From NCBI RefSeq assembly GCF_000005505.3, contig NC_016132.3, positions 41,616,914 through 41,680,913 of the forward strand: a stretch of 64,000 nucleotides of DNA, read 5' to 3'. The stretch is from Brachypodium distachyon. Lineage: Eukaryota > Streptophyta > Magnoliopsida > Poales > Poaceae. Shown here piece by piece: positions 46,287 through 59,144 of this stretch (positions within the stretch are counted from its first letter, which is position 1; every line of letters begins with the position of its first letter). Position numbers and translations under genes: made by a program. Below the pieces are notes generated by a model. That model was not told where the DNA came from. It saw only the letters and a program-made list of their open reading frames with translations, and did not search any database.

Positions 46287-49200
46287 AAAGTAACCCGTGG
46301 AGTGTATACACAAGCGTCGATGGACGTCATATGCATGTACCGGTCCTTTGTTGATTCTGCGTATAGATGAGCAGAAAGGAGTGTTTTGAAATGATCAAAC
46401 ACCCTCATCTGATCGGACATAGTCACCGGATCTACCATGGGGGGCCATGGGCCTCACAAAAAAATTACAAAATATTTCTATACATGCTGTATGTTTAATG
46501 AGTCGTCTATTGATCAGTTGCCCGATATATAAGCTTCTCACTTAAATCTCAGTCGATTTCTCCGTAACGTTCAATCCTCCACCGAACTGCTTTCTATTAG
46601 ATGGTTTTTTTGGCCTTTTTTTTCTTGAGTTTGCCTGCAGCAATCCTCATGTAGACATTTGCGCGTACAGTTTTCGTAAGAATGAAGTTACATAAATGTG
46701 GATGCATTCAGATTTTATGTGTTGTACTCTACTTAAAAGTCAAAACAAAACACAAGAGAGAGATGATGCATGTCCAGGTCACCCATAGAAATCTAATTGC
46801 ACGCACGGAGTTCTAATGTGCAACTCTCCCTCTAAAAAAACTAAATTGCACATCAAGATATATGTGCAAATAACCCCAACAAATTTGATTGCACGCTAAT
46901 AGTTTTGGTGTGCATCTTACCTTGTTAAAAAAACTGAAAAATTGCACATTGAAAGATATGATATGCAAATAATCTAAAAAAGACTAAATTGCACACCAAA
47001 GAGTTCTAATGTGCAACTCACATTCTTAAAGAACTAAATTGCACATCAAGAGATATGATGTGAAGTTATCCAAAAAAATCTCAATTGCACGCCAAAACAA
47101 ACAAAAATACCACACAGAACAACACTCATTGCATTAATGATTCTCATCTCTCAGCTCACATCCCTTCTTTTATTGATTCAACACAAAAGCCCCAAAATAC
47201 AACAGAAAAAAGCACAGGTCTAAAAACAAAAGTGCCCTAGAATGGGCCGGAACAAAACATGCCCAATAATCCAAAAAAAGGACAACCGGCTACAAAAGCC
47301 CACCACGTACCACCATAGGCAGAAAATCGCTGGAACAATTTATGTAACCGGGTATGACCAAATCGACTGATCCGTTTTTAGTTCTCAGGCGCCCGCTCTC
47401 TATCAAAACCGATGTTTAATTTACCTAAGTCCTGGTGCTATTTAGTTTACGGCATGCAGCAACGCAACATGTCTCCATTTCTTTTACAACACATCTCCAG
47501 ATTTGTGCAAAGAACCCACTTGAATTGACGTATCTGAATGTATGTGCATGAATGATGCAAATTTCTATAACTTGTTTGAATTTAGACTTCGCCCGGCAGT
47601 GAGATGTGACGCTCATGAGGTTTTGGCGAAATAGATGAGATAGAAATATGGCTATCTGGTTTTGGGTATTCAATTTTAGAGATGCTTCAAAAGCTGGACA
47701 TATTTTGGTTACCCATATTTTCTCTCTCCACTATCCATAATGGTTTTGGGTAACCAAAATATGGGTATGCTGTTAGCTATGATTCAACTTCTAAAGATCA
47801 AGGAAACCCAAAACTCGAGGGCCACAAGCTTGGATCGATAAGATGTTGAATCACATGTAAAAGTTCTAAAGATGATCATGTTTAGTATACCATGTGTAAA
47901 AGTTTTTCGTTTTTCCGCCTAAAGTGTTGTACATGAACAAATCGAAGCAACTAAATTGAATGAGTGGATCTCATTCATTTTATTAAGAGAGTGGCATGAC
48001 CTTGTTTCTCTCACCAGAAATATATACAACTACATGTGCTCATCCCGGCAATGCCGGAGGGTTGCAGCCACAACCTACCATGCATTGCTCTCTAGTCGCA
48101 AAACAAGGCCCTAATGCAAATTTGGAGCTTGCTACTATCCATCGGTTCAATTGTGTGACATGCAGCCAATTAAGGATGTACAGGTTCAACTAGTTTTCAC
48201 ATTAAAAAAAAATTCGTAGACAGATCAAATGTTTTTTAAAAAACAGTACTTTGTCAGAATCCAAATGATTGTTTGTATGTAATTACACTGAGAATGTATT
48301 GTCATATATGCGAGGATAACCATCATGGGCACGACAACCCTGCTTCTCTCCATTATATGCTTCGTCGAAACAAAGTAGATCTTTTGATGTAGAGATGGTT
48401 TCTGTATGTGTCAAAACATGTATTGGCCACACGGTGAATATATATTCGGGCGAATAGATCTATTTTTAGTATTCAGTAATTATAACTCTATTAGATATCT
48501 TCAAATTACTCGTTAGTTTAAATACTCCATCCGTCCGTTTTTTCTAGTCGTGAAACCTGTTGGCACTGGTACCAAGGAGGTCTGCTAGGTTTGTGTTCAT
48601 TGGGGGGAAGCTGCATGCTGGCTTCGTTTGTCTGGGCATGTGTGGGTTGCCGTGGGTCCGCATGAAAAATGCACCTAGTACTGCCGGACTGCATGCAGAA
48701 AAATATGTGTCCGATAAAAGATGGACAGAGGAAGTAGTAACCTTTAAATTTTATTTTAATGGATTCCTTTATTTAAAAAAGTTATCCATGCCCGAAACTA
48801 GAAAAAAACATATTTTTTTTGTAAAGTTTCAGGAGATTTTCGGGCGCCTTATGTACGACGGACGAAGCCATGGGGATACTGCGTTGCGTCTGCTGGGCTG
48901 CGTGTTTGGCTTATTTTCCCTCTAGGCGAGATTACCGGACAGGGATGGATTATTTTTGGTTGAAAGTTATAGTCAGAGTCCGACACGAATATTGCATCGG
49001 GCTGCATATTCAGCTGGATGCAAACAGGATCCCGCGAAAGTGGGGTACACTTGTCAGACCGGAGGGACGAGGGAGTATGAGTGAGCGCCGTCGGGTCATG
49101 AAGGCCTAGGCCCGGCCCGTTCTGTCGTACCGTAAGAGCTCTCGAAGCAGGGAAGAAAAGGAAAAAAAATCTGAACACCTATTTGTCTTCCCTTGCCCTC

Positions 49201-49465
49201 CCTGCGCCGCGTGAGTGCGTGACGTGGTCCGTTTTCTCTCGCCGCTTCCTCCTGCTCGCCGCGGCGCACCTCGCCGCCGCCGAATCCTCCTCCTCCGCGT
49301 TCCTGCCGTAGTTCCGGGTCCTCCGTTCCCACCGGTCCGTAAATTTGCACCCCCAGCCCCCCCAAGGCCCAAACTCCAATCCAAATCCAATCCTTCCGTG
49401 AGCCTGCCTGCTTGGGACTCGGGATCTCGTCGGGAGAGGAGGCGGAGGCTTGACGATTTGGGACC
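46287..49465. other. Copy B intergenic part and FTSH4 promoter
   Basis: No gene in 46287-49100. From 49140 to 49465 lies the GC-rich 5' UTR/promoter of FTSH4, with CTCGCCGCCGCC-type runs and a site II-like GGCCCA at 49366-49371. Confidence 0.5.
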
Positions 49466-52400
49466 ATGGCGTGGCGGCGCGTCCTATCCCAGGTTCGTTT
49501 CCTTTCGCGGGCAGCGTGGTCAGATTGGAGGGATGTAGGCGCGGTTCCTATTAATCTTGGGAGCCTCACCTGCGGGTGCCCGTATTGGAATACTGCATGT
49601 ATTAGGCGATACGACTGCTGGTTTTGACCTGATAACTGTTGTCCCGTTTATCTTGGATGCTTGCGGATTTCAGGTTAAGTAATCTTCTGAAAGTACAAGA
49701 GGTTCCTTGTTTTAGTGCAATGGATTCTCTTCTATATGAAGTTATCAGATTGTTGTAATGACTTGGATGGGTATTTATAGTACTCCTGCTGATCCTAAAT
49801 TGTTGTCGTTGTTTTCGTTCAAAGTTCAAATTTAGGATCGGGGAGTAGTATATATCGGTAAGCTTAAGTCTAGAAATCGGTTAGTGCAGTTAGGAGTTAT
49901 GCTTGAAACAAGAAATTGTAGGAATGTGTTCCTGGTAGATGTGGCTATGTTTGAGCAAAGGAACTGTGGTCACATATGGGGAGTTGCTGGTGTTCCTTGC
50001 ACTGCAGTAATTTTCTCAGCTATTCTGTCTTGTCCTGTTGTTTTCTTGTTGCTGTATATATTTTCTATGCATTTGCAAGAGTTAAGTGGTGTCCCTTTTT
50101 TGTCGCAGGCTGCAAGGAATCAGTCAGCATACGCAATCTATAATGAACTGGCAGCCCCCTCCCCTCTTAGGTCACTTAGAAGTAACATCAGTGCAGGTAC
50201 GCGGTTTTGTACAACATATTGGATCAAACAGTAACTGTCTCTAGTTTCATAATTATCATTGTTTAATCTAAAATTTGCTGCATTTGCCACTTTCTTAAGT
50301 TACTATAAGTGTGAGTTTGTGTACCCCACATATTAAACATGTATCTTTTTCAGTCTGCCCTGACTTACCTTTAAGAAGTTGGATTAAAGCAGTCCACAAG
50401 GGCCCCTTATGATCTATAGTTTTCACTTAGCGCTGTTGTTGCCATTACTTCTGTAACTTGGTGCTTCTTTATTGAGTTGTTTGTGCTGGGGATGATCAAT
50501 GTAGGTGGCACACTCAGGAACTTACATGAGAGGTATTATTCAAGCTATTTTGGTAGCCTTTCACGCAGCGCACGAGACCTGGGCTCGCCAAGTGAAGCTT
50601 CTCTGTTAAAAGAGATATACAGAAGTGACCCAGAGCGTGTCATACAGATATTTGAAGGCCAGCCTTCATTGCATTCTAATCCTTCAGCACTCTCTGAGTA
50701 TGTAAAAGCTCTCGTAAAGGTCGATAGGCTGGATGAAAGCATCTTGCTAAAAACATTGCAAAGAGGTACCAATGTCCTCAAAACACTTTAAGCTTTATTG
50801 TGTTTAATGAGTTGGTTAGATTCTGCTGCTTTATGTTGAACATGCTGCTATCTCTGATTTTCTTATTTAATAAATAGTGAATAAGGTTCCATCAGCTTGC
50901 CGTGCACACATTTTTTTAATCTTCACTTCAACAAGCCTAGCACAGTTTATTTATTACTTATACATTGATGTTTCATTTCTGTCACCTCCCCAATTATTAG
51001 AAGGAACTTACTGGTTGCACTTCCGTAAAGAAAACCCTTTTACTCTGCATCTTGTTACAACATGATCCCAAATTCTCTGCCTGATAGATTTTCAATGACT
51101 CAAAATATATTTTTGAATTTCAATTGTAACTCTTAAGTGAGCACGACAAACTTCTAGATAACTCTCATTTGGGGTCTTTATCTCAAAAAATCTGAGTAGG
51201 TGGGACTCAGGATAGTCTCGCATGATCTCGAATACTTTGTGCTGTCTGATAAATATCTGATGAATCATATGCATCTTTAAAGATATATATACTCCAAAGC
51301 CGCTACAAACTTCTAGAGAACTCTTCTTTAGGGACTAGTTTGCCATCATATGTTTTAATGTTCAAGGCAATTCTACATACTAGATCAAACATGCAATTGC
51401 AAATAGATTCTTTATTTCATCTTGGGGATGTATCAGGTTAAAGTCTCCACTCAGTGAAAATTTAATAACTTTCAGTTCTAGCCAGTAAGTCTCAATAAAC
51501 AGATCAGATGAAAGGTGTAACCTCTAATCACTTATATATACTTTATGAAAAAAAAACACGAGGCGGAAAATATGTTTAAGTGATTAGAGGTCATCTGATC
51601 TGTTTATTTAAGATTTAATAGCTAGGATGGAACGTTTTCACTGAATAGAGGTTTTCACCTGGTACGTTGCCTTTCATCTTTTGGAATAACATATATATGT
51701 TTTTTATCCCATTCAAATAGTCATAAACTCATGGTTTCTTTTTTCTATTTCTTTATTGGCTGTGGGTGACAGCTACTTCATCATTTGGTTATAATACTGC
51801 AGTTAAGTACTCCCTCTGTCCGTTATTAAGTGTTGCAACTTTGTCTAGATACGCATGTACCTACAACTAAAACATGCCTAGATACATGTGTATCTAGACA
51901 AAGTTGCGACACTTAATACCGGACGGAGGGAGTAGTTGATAACCCAGAATCATGTATTGCTAGCTTATAGCCATGTTCGTATCTAGTAGCGCAGGCTCGT
52001 ACTGAGATATAGTTCTAATAGAAGTTCACACAAAAATTTTAATGTTCCATGGGAACCACATAGTTACTACTAAACAATTTACTAAAAAATCTGGAGGCTG
52101 AAAGAGTTAAAACCCAATACTAAAACTGATAGCCAGAATGAGAAAGCTAAAAGAAAAAACTCTTGCTCCTATTTTATTTTAGCTTCTACAGTTTAGGTTG
52201 ATCTGTGTTGGTTAAACCCTATTTCAATTTTCTGTTTAAATGAATTTACAGTTGGTTCCATCTAAATATCTAATGGAGCCTGAGCATAATTCCTTAATGA
52301 CTACTTTAAAAAAAAATTGGGCTTAAAATCCATGCATGTATTGCCTGTTATTCTGTTAGGTGTTGCTGCTTCAGAAAGGGCGGAAGGAAGCCTTAGTAGT

Positions 52401-54952
52401 GTGCCAGCATTAAAGAGTGCTGGTCAAGTGACAAAAGATGGGATTATTGGCACCGCGAATGCGCCTATTCACATGGTTACAGCAGAAACAGGTCAATTTA
52501 AGGAACAGCTTTGGCGTACCTTCCGAAGCATTGCACTAACTTTCCTTTTAATTTCGGGCATCGGGGCTCTCATTGAGGATAGAGGAATCAGCAAAGGTTT
52601 GTTTTTCTTGAACAACCTCAATGACTAATCTCCTAATATGGAATTCCCCGTAATAATAATTAATAAAATGTTTGCAGGCCTCGGTCTAAATGAAGAGGTT
52701 CAACCAAGCATGGAATCTAGTACGAAATTTAGTGATGTAAAAGGTGTTGATGAAGCCAAAGCTGAACTTGAGGAAATAGTTCACTACCTTCGAGATCCGA
52801 AGGTAAACTCTTTTTCAATGACCAGTAATGAAAATTGATAGTCTAGCTGATTGGATGGAGAGTTATCTCATGGCCATCACTGCTGCTTAATATACTCCCT
52901 CCGTCCCATATTAAGTGACAAAATATTACATGTATCTAGATGCTTTTTGGGTATAAATACATCCATATTTGGGCAAATTTGAGTCACTCAATATGGGACG
53001 GAGGTAGTATATTTTTCCATTTAGCACTGGTTATACCTGTTACTGTTTTTAGTAAGAAGCCGACAATTGAAAGGGTTCGATTCCTGTGATATAGATTAAC
53101 TTTTTGCCATGCCCTAATGTTAACTGCTTTGCAGTTTACATGACATTTAACTGTTGAAGTGAATTATTGTGTTGAATATCTTTTTGTTCTGTAAGTCATT
53201 TAATCTATGAACATACTGCTTAATTCAACAACATCGTTTGATTTTGTCAGCAATGCTCATTTTGACTTGCTATGCTATATCTGTCCAGCTTGTTTCGTCC
53301 TCATATCAATTGCTTTCTGAGTGCTGAGTCATTTAGTTCATATTTTGCGATGCAGATATCAGTTGTTAGCCTCTCAGTTGTTAGCCTCTTTTTTTCGTAT
53401 TTCATCGCTATATCAATTTCTTGGAATTATCCTCCTCTTTTGTTTTTTTTCATAATATCTGTTTTATTTGATATTCATAAGCTGCCTGTGTGTTCTCCAG
53501 CGTTTTACACGTCTTGGAGGAAAACTGCCAAAAGGTGTACTGCTTGTTGGCCCTCCTGGCACTGGGAAGACCATGTTAGCAAGGGCTATTGCTGGGGAAG
53601 CAAGTGTTCCTTTTTTCTCATGCAGTGGTAGTGAGTTTGAGGAGATGTTTGTAGGTGTTGGAGCTAGAAGAGTGAGGGATCTTTTTGCTGCAGCAAAAAA
53701 ACGATCGCCTTGTATCATATTCATGGATGAAATTGATGCTATTGGTGGGAGTAGAAATCCAAAGGATCAACAGTATATGAAGATGACATTGAATCAGTTG
53801 CTTGTTGAGCTGGATGGCTTTAAACAGAATGAGGGGATAATTGTCATTGCTGCAACTAACTTCCCCGAGTCATTAGATAAAGCACTTGTCAGACCTGGGC
53901 GCTTTGACCGTCATATTGTTGTTCCTAATCCAGATGTTGAGGGTCGACGACAAATCTTGGAGTCTCACATGTCAAAGGTAATTTCGGCAACTTTTGTTGA
54001 CATGCTATCTGTATTATAATGTGATCTCATATCCCTTTGCACATAACTGCAGGTCTTGAAGAGTGATGATGTGGATTTAATGATCATTGCCAGGGGGACG
54101 CCAGGATTTTCAGGTGCTGACCTTGCTAACTTGGTGAATGTGGCTGCTCTTAAGGCCGCCATGGATGGGGCCAAATCTGTTACAATGAATGATCTGGAGT
54201 ATGCCAAGGACCGGATCATGATGGGTAGCGAGCGCAAGTCAGCAGTTATCTCTGATGAGTGCAGGAAACTGACAGCATACCACGAGGGAGGGCATGCGCT
54301 TGTTGCTATGCACACCGATGGTGCTCACCCTGTCCACAAAGCTACCATCGTGCCCAGGGGGATGTCCCTTGGGATGGTGGCTCAACTCCCTGAAAAAGAC
54401 GAGACTAGTGTGTCACGGAAACAGATGCTTGCAAGATTGGATGTCTGTATGGGAGGACGGGTGGCAGAGGAGATTATATTTGGGGATAGTGAGGTGACAT
54501 CTGGTGCTTCATCTGATTTCCAGCAAGCAACTTCGATGGCAAGAGCAATGGTTACTAAATATGGTATGAGCAAGCAGGTTGGTCTTGTTTCATACAACTA
54601 TGAAGACGATGGAAAGACCATGAGCTCAGAAACAAGGCTTCTAATTGAGGAGGAGGTGAAGAGTTTCTTGGAGAAGGCATACAATAATGCAAAGACTATC
54701 CTCACAAAACACAACAAGGAGCTCCATGTTCTTGCCAATGCGCTTCTTGAGCACGAGACCCTCAGCGGTGCCCAAATAAAGAAAATATTGGCCCAGGTAA
54801 ATAACAAACAGCCACAGGAGCATGCTATTGAAGCTCCACAGAAGACACAAACTTCACCCTCATCTCCAGCTGCAGCAGCTGCTGCTGCCGCTGCAGCGGC
54901 AGCACAACAAGCGGCAGCGAAAGCCCAGGGAGTCGCTGGTATCGGTTCTTAG
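49466..54952 (+). CDS. FTSH4: FTSH4-type mitochondrial ATP-dependent zinc metalloprotease, intact
   Basis: An i-AAA protease of the mitochondrial inner membrane that degrades misfolded membrane proteins. Seven exons: 49466-49492, 50109-50196, 50505-50765, 52360-52596, 52678-52802, 53501-53977, 54053-54952. All are GT-AG and in phase, giving 704 residues. An N-terminal presequence starts [10 protein letters not shown] single transmembrane helix lies at about 182-197. The AAA module has Walker A GPPGTGKT (263-270) and Walker B IIFMDE (E323). The zinc site is HEGGH (482-486), followed by SGASSD. The tail is Gln/Ala-rich with a run of about 12 Ala. One transmembrane helix and the FTSH4-like sequence separate it from chloroplast FtsH proteins. 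An AATAAA lies near 55297. Exons 1-3 are duplicated at 31107-32415. Confidence 0.95.
49783..49845. mobile_element. Stowaway-like MITE in FTSH4 intron 1
   Basis: Same element as 31426-31488. Confidence 0.75.
51434..51661. mobile_element. Foldback MITE in FTSH4 intron 3, copy B
   Basis: Counterpart of 33083-33319, with an 11-base loss in the right arm. Confidence 0.75.
51810..51932. mobile_element. Stowaway MITE in FTSH4 intron 3
   Basis: CTCCCTCTGTCCGTTATTAA and inverse CTTAATACCGGACGGAGGGAG-type right end, TA flanks. It lies just beyond the duplication edge and has no copy A partner. Confidence 0.9.
52895..53007. mobile_element. Stowaway MITE in FTSH4 intron 5
   Basis: CTCCCTCCGTCCCATATTAA and its inverse, with TA at 52893-52894 and 53008-53009. 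Confidence 0.93.
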
Positions 54953-56184
54953 CACATGGGACGCCCACTGGTTTGCATTGTGTATATTCACCAAATTAGC
55001 AGGTTGTTTCCATCAATTGACAGCTGATGAGGATCATGAAGAATATGCAATGCTGTTGCATCAATATGAACGTCGTATTGACCGTATGTAAGTTAGTATT
55101 GATGTTCCTCGGGGGACGAAAAGAAAACACATGGAAGAAAATCTGCACATTGTAGCAAGTGCATGTAGCAAGTGCATGTAGCAAATGCTTGAAAATGAGT
55201 TCTGTACTCACATGCCGAACGAGTTGTGTTGTTTACAACTTTACATGGTAATAATTTTGACTTTTAAAGTCTGCCTTGTATTTTGTATGAGTAACAATAA
55301 AGCGTGCTCTGCTCTGCATTCTGATACGCATTTGACTCTCTGATGCTCATCATGTTTGTATCTGCATGAATCATGCAAACCACCATAAATTTACCTCCAG
55401 GTGGTTCTTATGTTTTGTTGATCAACTGCATTGCTGAGATATGCCACATGGTCCTGCTGCTTTACAGGCCTCGCCGTCAATCAGATTAGATTATGAAAGC
55501 AAACATTACAGAAGATACTTACTCGTTTCAGAGCAGATGCACCGTATCCTGGAACGCTTTTGCATACAGGACTGCGGCAGGCCAAGCAGCACCACGATGC
55601 CGCCGCTGTATATGCAAAATTGTGAACCATATTACTAAGTTTGTCAAAATTTGAATGTATTTAGACATGACTTAGTGTATAGATGCATTCAAATTTAATC
55701 AAAGTTGAGACATTTTTTGTTGGACGGAAGAAGTATCTAACTCAATATATATACTTCCTCCGTCCAACAAAAGATGTCTCAAATTTATTAAAATTTAGAT
55801 GTATCTAGACATAACTTAGTGTATGGATGCATTCAAATTTAGTCAAAGTTGAGACATACTTTGTTGGACGGAAGAAGGGAAAATCTAAGCTTTGCCTATC
55901 GCAAGATAATCTGGTAGCTTCGTTTTCTTTTTCCTCCCCAGCAGCAACGTCAGTGGCTTTTTGCTTCTGTCAGGATGGGACTCCCGGGCCCTGCCAGATG
56001 TGTTCGTCTCTTGTTGCTCATCGCACGTGGGAGTCTCCGAGGGTTTGTTCTCCAGTAGCAGCGAGCATTTGTCTTAGATCTGAATATTCATTTCGGACAC
56101 AACGGTTGCCAGCGTTTTAATATGCGCTGTAATTTCTTCCACGTGACCTATATATTCATCCACACATATTGAGCAAATAGTAAG
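54953..56184. other. FTSH4 3' UTR and intergenic stretch
   Basis: A possible polyadenylation signal AATAAA is at about 55297. A 10-bp motif GTAGCAAGTGCA recurs in tandem at 55152-55175. A half Stowaway (55640-55735) precedes the full one at 55755. No gene seen. Confidence 0.5.
55755..55877. mobile_element. Stowaway MITE, next to a half copy
   Basis: CTTCCTCCGTCCAACAAAAG pairs with TTTGTTGGACGGAAGAAG. The upstream 55640-55735 repeats the right half of the same element. Confidence 0.82.
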
Positions 56185-57036
56185 TGTTGTTGTTTCCGAC
56201 AACAATTAGAATAAGGGGTGCCAATGATCGATGGCACAAGTGCGGGTATAAAAGTAGGGTGTGTACGCCGGCCTTATAGCGAAGGTCGCTGTACACTTGC
56301 ACAAATTGACACATCGATATTTTTTGAATAGGTTCGATCGACCCTGCTGGTGCGACTTAATCCTATGTTAGGAAAGGCTTCGAGGGGGTTGTTAGCCAAG
56401 GGCTTGGGCCGAGCGGATCTTCCCAAGACATCTTTTGGCGAGAGGTTTGTCGGGGCCGCCTCGTACTTGGACCGAACGCGTCTTTCCAAGTATCGAGGTT
56501 AGGATACCTTCGGAACTCTAACCCAACCCCTTCTCCCTCGAGTTCGGGCCGAACGCATCTTCCCGGATCTCGAAACTAGAGCTCTTTACAAGAGGCTCTA
56601 ACCCTCTTCCCTTAACGTTATTGAAGTTGAGAGTGAATGAAACATGCCCCCATAAGGGGGTATTTATAGCCTAGGGGTCCATGACAAAAGACCATGGCTA
56701 CCCTTGAGGAAGAGAGAAAAGTGGGGGCAAAGTGGTAAAAGTAGTTTCTTTGATTCATAGCTTTTGTGTGCACCATGGGGGAAAAGAGGGGCTTGGTCCA
56801 TGGTCCACCATGGACTAAGGGCTCCCTCCTCACACCTTTCTTGTCCCCCACTCTAACTCATTTGACCATTTGACTATGGCATGAGAGGATTGACTCGTTG
56901 ACTAGTCTTCCTTTGCCACGTAAAATTGACCGCGCCATGTAGACATCTTTGACTCATGCTTGCGAAATGTTGACTTGGCCGTCGCCACGTAGGATTTACG
57001 GCCCGGCCCATATAAGGGTTTTATTTTACTACAACA
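56185..57036 (-). mobile_element. 3' LTR of a gypsy element (same family as 2820-3668)
   Basis: 852 bp, TGTTG...CAACA. On the minus strand it is preceded by a polypurine tract CAAGGGGAC (57047-57039), so it is the 3' LTR and the element body extends right. A minus-strand TATAAATA box is at about 56661-56669. Confidence 0.92.
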
Positions 57037-57926
57037 GTAGTCCCCTTGAGCTGGAGGCATTGAGAATGCCTTCGGGTCAACCTCCGAGGCGAGACTCTTG
57101 AGTTATGTCCTTGTATTTGCGATGGTGTCCTTGATGAATTCCCTAGCTGGCTCCCTTATGAGAAGCAGAGGTACTTGGTGGTTTTCCTGCAAAAAATAGG
57201 AGTCTTGGAGGCGTTTTGGGAGATTCCATGTGCATGACGATGTTCCCTGCGAGAAATCGAGTTTTGGGGGTATTTTTAGCAAAACCGGGACCCTGGGGCC
57301 TCTCTGCGAGAAATCCGGTGTCCCGGAGGACTCTTTTGGAAAAATCAGGGGCCCTGCGGGCCTCCGCGAAATTTTCAAGGTCTTATTGGCAATTTTCCCA
57401 TGTTTTCGGGCTTTTCTGCAAATTTTTTGGACCCTGCCGGACTCATGGGCCAGCCGGTCCGGCCTGGTGCGCGCGCGCATGGGATGGGCCGCCAGCTGGG
57501 CCGCCTCAGGAAGGCTCCCTTCAGTTTTTATTTGCTGGGCGGCATTTTGGGCCGTAGTTGGGCTTCGGCCCAACCGGCCCGATACCGGTTCGCGCTTTTA
57601 AGTTGCGATCGGACGGACGAGGGCACCCCTGAGCCCTAGATCGGACGGCCCAGGGGTCGTCTTCAACCTCCGTACGGGCAGGGAGGGGTGGCGGTCCAGC
57701 CAGCCACCTTTTCTCCCTTTGTCCCTTCGCCGGCGTCACCGCAGGTGACGGGGGAGGCTGCCGCCCTGGTCAGGCCGCGCGGGGGGCTCCATCCTTCCCT
57801 CCTTTTTTTCTTTTCCAGAAAGTGGTCTTGTCTCCTTGCCATTCCCGTCGGCCATGCACAGTGGAGAGGACACCGATGTGTCGCCGCGGGGTTGGTCCGA
57901 CCCGGACGCCTAGGGGCTCCGGTGAC
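57037..57926. other. Gypsy 3' internal noncoding region
   Basis: GC-rich. Open frames here are unconvincing and overlap on both strands. It ends at the TATA box of the antisense gene. Confidence 0.5.
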
Positions 57927-57934
57927 CTATAAAA
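57927..57934 (+). promoter_or_regulatory. TATA box of the antisense gene
   Basis: CTATAAAA on the plus strand, in a region of plus-strand 5' UTR character, about 1.2 kb before the ATG at 59145, with a likely intron between (acceptor TTTTTGCAG at about 59132-59140). Confidence 0.5.
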
Positions 57935-58289
57935 TGGAGCTCCCTGTGTCCCTTGAAGCCTCACACCATACTCGTTTGGTTTGCCCGGTGTTGAAGACGC
58001 GTTTGGCGACACCCGGCACTCCTTCGAGGGCTTGGTGTAGTAGGAAGCTCCGCAGGGGCACTAGCTATCTTCCTTCTTCGACGGAGCTTGCGTTGGCTGC
58101 GGTGGTTCAACCGCGGAAGCTCTCCATTACCGAGTCCACATGGGGACGTGGGACGCGTCCGAGGCCGCTTGGAGCGAGGTGCCGGCGGTGTCTCCAAGTT
58201 CTCCCGGGGGATCCTCGTCGCCGGCCACGGCCTCCTTGTCCTTGTGAAGGTGAGGTGGTGCTAGTCTCGGGCGCCCTTGATTCCTTTGG

Positions 58290-58985
58290 TCCGGCACGAT
58301 TGTGGACTTGGACGTGGCGTGGAGTTGGACGCAGGTGCGGCCGAGGCACGCGCGGGGCGAGGCTGACGCGGGTGCGACGTGGCGGACACGGCGTGACACT
58401 TTGCGGCCCGGACGCGAGCGCGGCGTGCGTGAGGAGGGGCAAGCGCGTACGCGGCGCGGCGCACGCAGTGCGGACATGGGGGAGCGCGCGGCCGTGCGGG
58501 CGCGGGCGCGGCGCGAGCGTGGTGCGGCGCAGCCGGGGCGCACGCACGGGCACAGCATGGGGCGAGCGGGGCACGGCGCAGCACGGGCATGGCGCATGCG
58601 CAAGCACGGCACGGCACAGGCGCGGCGTGCGCACGGGCGCGGCGCGGGATGAGCACGGCGCGAGCGGGGTGCGGCGCAGCTAGGAGGTGCGCGGGCATGG
58701 GCGCGGCGGCGGCGCGGCATGAGCAGGGCGCGAGCGTGGTGCGGCCTAACTAGGAGGCGCGCAGGTGCGGCTTCGGCAGGGGCGCGGCGCGCGCGCGGGC
58801 GTAACGCAGGCGCGGCGAGGGCGGGGCGTGGACGCGGCTAGGAGGCGCGCAGGCATGGGCGCGGGCGTGGCTTGATAGGGGCGCGGCGGGCGCGGCGCGG
58901 CATGAGCACGGCGCGAGCGTGGCCAGGCTCGTGCGCAGGCGCGGGCGGGGGCGTGACCTTGCGCCGAGCACGATGCGCGTCAAGG
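58290..58985. repeat. Very GC-rich low-complexity array
   Basis: Degenerate GCGCGGCGYGNGCG units, with AGGAGGCGCGCAGG recurring at about 58680, 58752 and 58840. Probably lies in the 5' UTR intron of the antisense gene. Long frames on both strands are a by-product of base composition. Confidence 0.7.
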
Positions 58986-59144
58986 AGGCAACCTCCTTTC
59001 TTTTCTCCCTCCGTCGGGCTTGGTCGGATGCTTGCGGGGTCTGCGGCCAGCGGGATGGCCCAACGGACCCGGGCTTCCTTTCTTTGTCTTTTTCGGAATT
59101 CTTCCGTGCTTTGCTAATTTTTAACAGGTCTTTTTGCAGGTGAG

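Larger units (their letters stand above)
46287..51787 (+). repeat. Segmental duplication, copy B
   Basis: Counterpart of 27141-33444. It lacks about 485 bp present in copy A (27954-28436, with the SINE and half of the minisatellite) and about 120 bp corresponding to 29890-30020. It differs at 49006-49053, where copy A has a GGCC-rich stretch. Its left limit is set by the Copia LTR. Confidence 0.95.

Noticed and set aside
57688..58720. 331-codon plus-strand frame and several minus-strand frames in the GC array
   Set aside because: Low-complexity Ala/Arg/Gly frames on both strands arise from the GC repeat. The true antisense gene starts at 59145.
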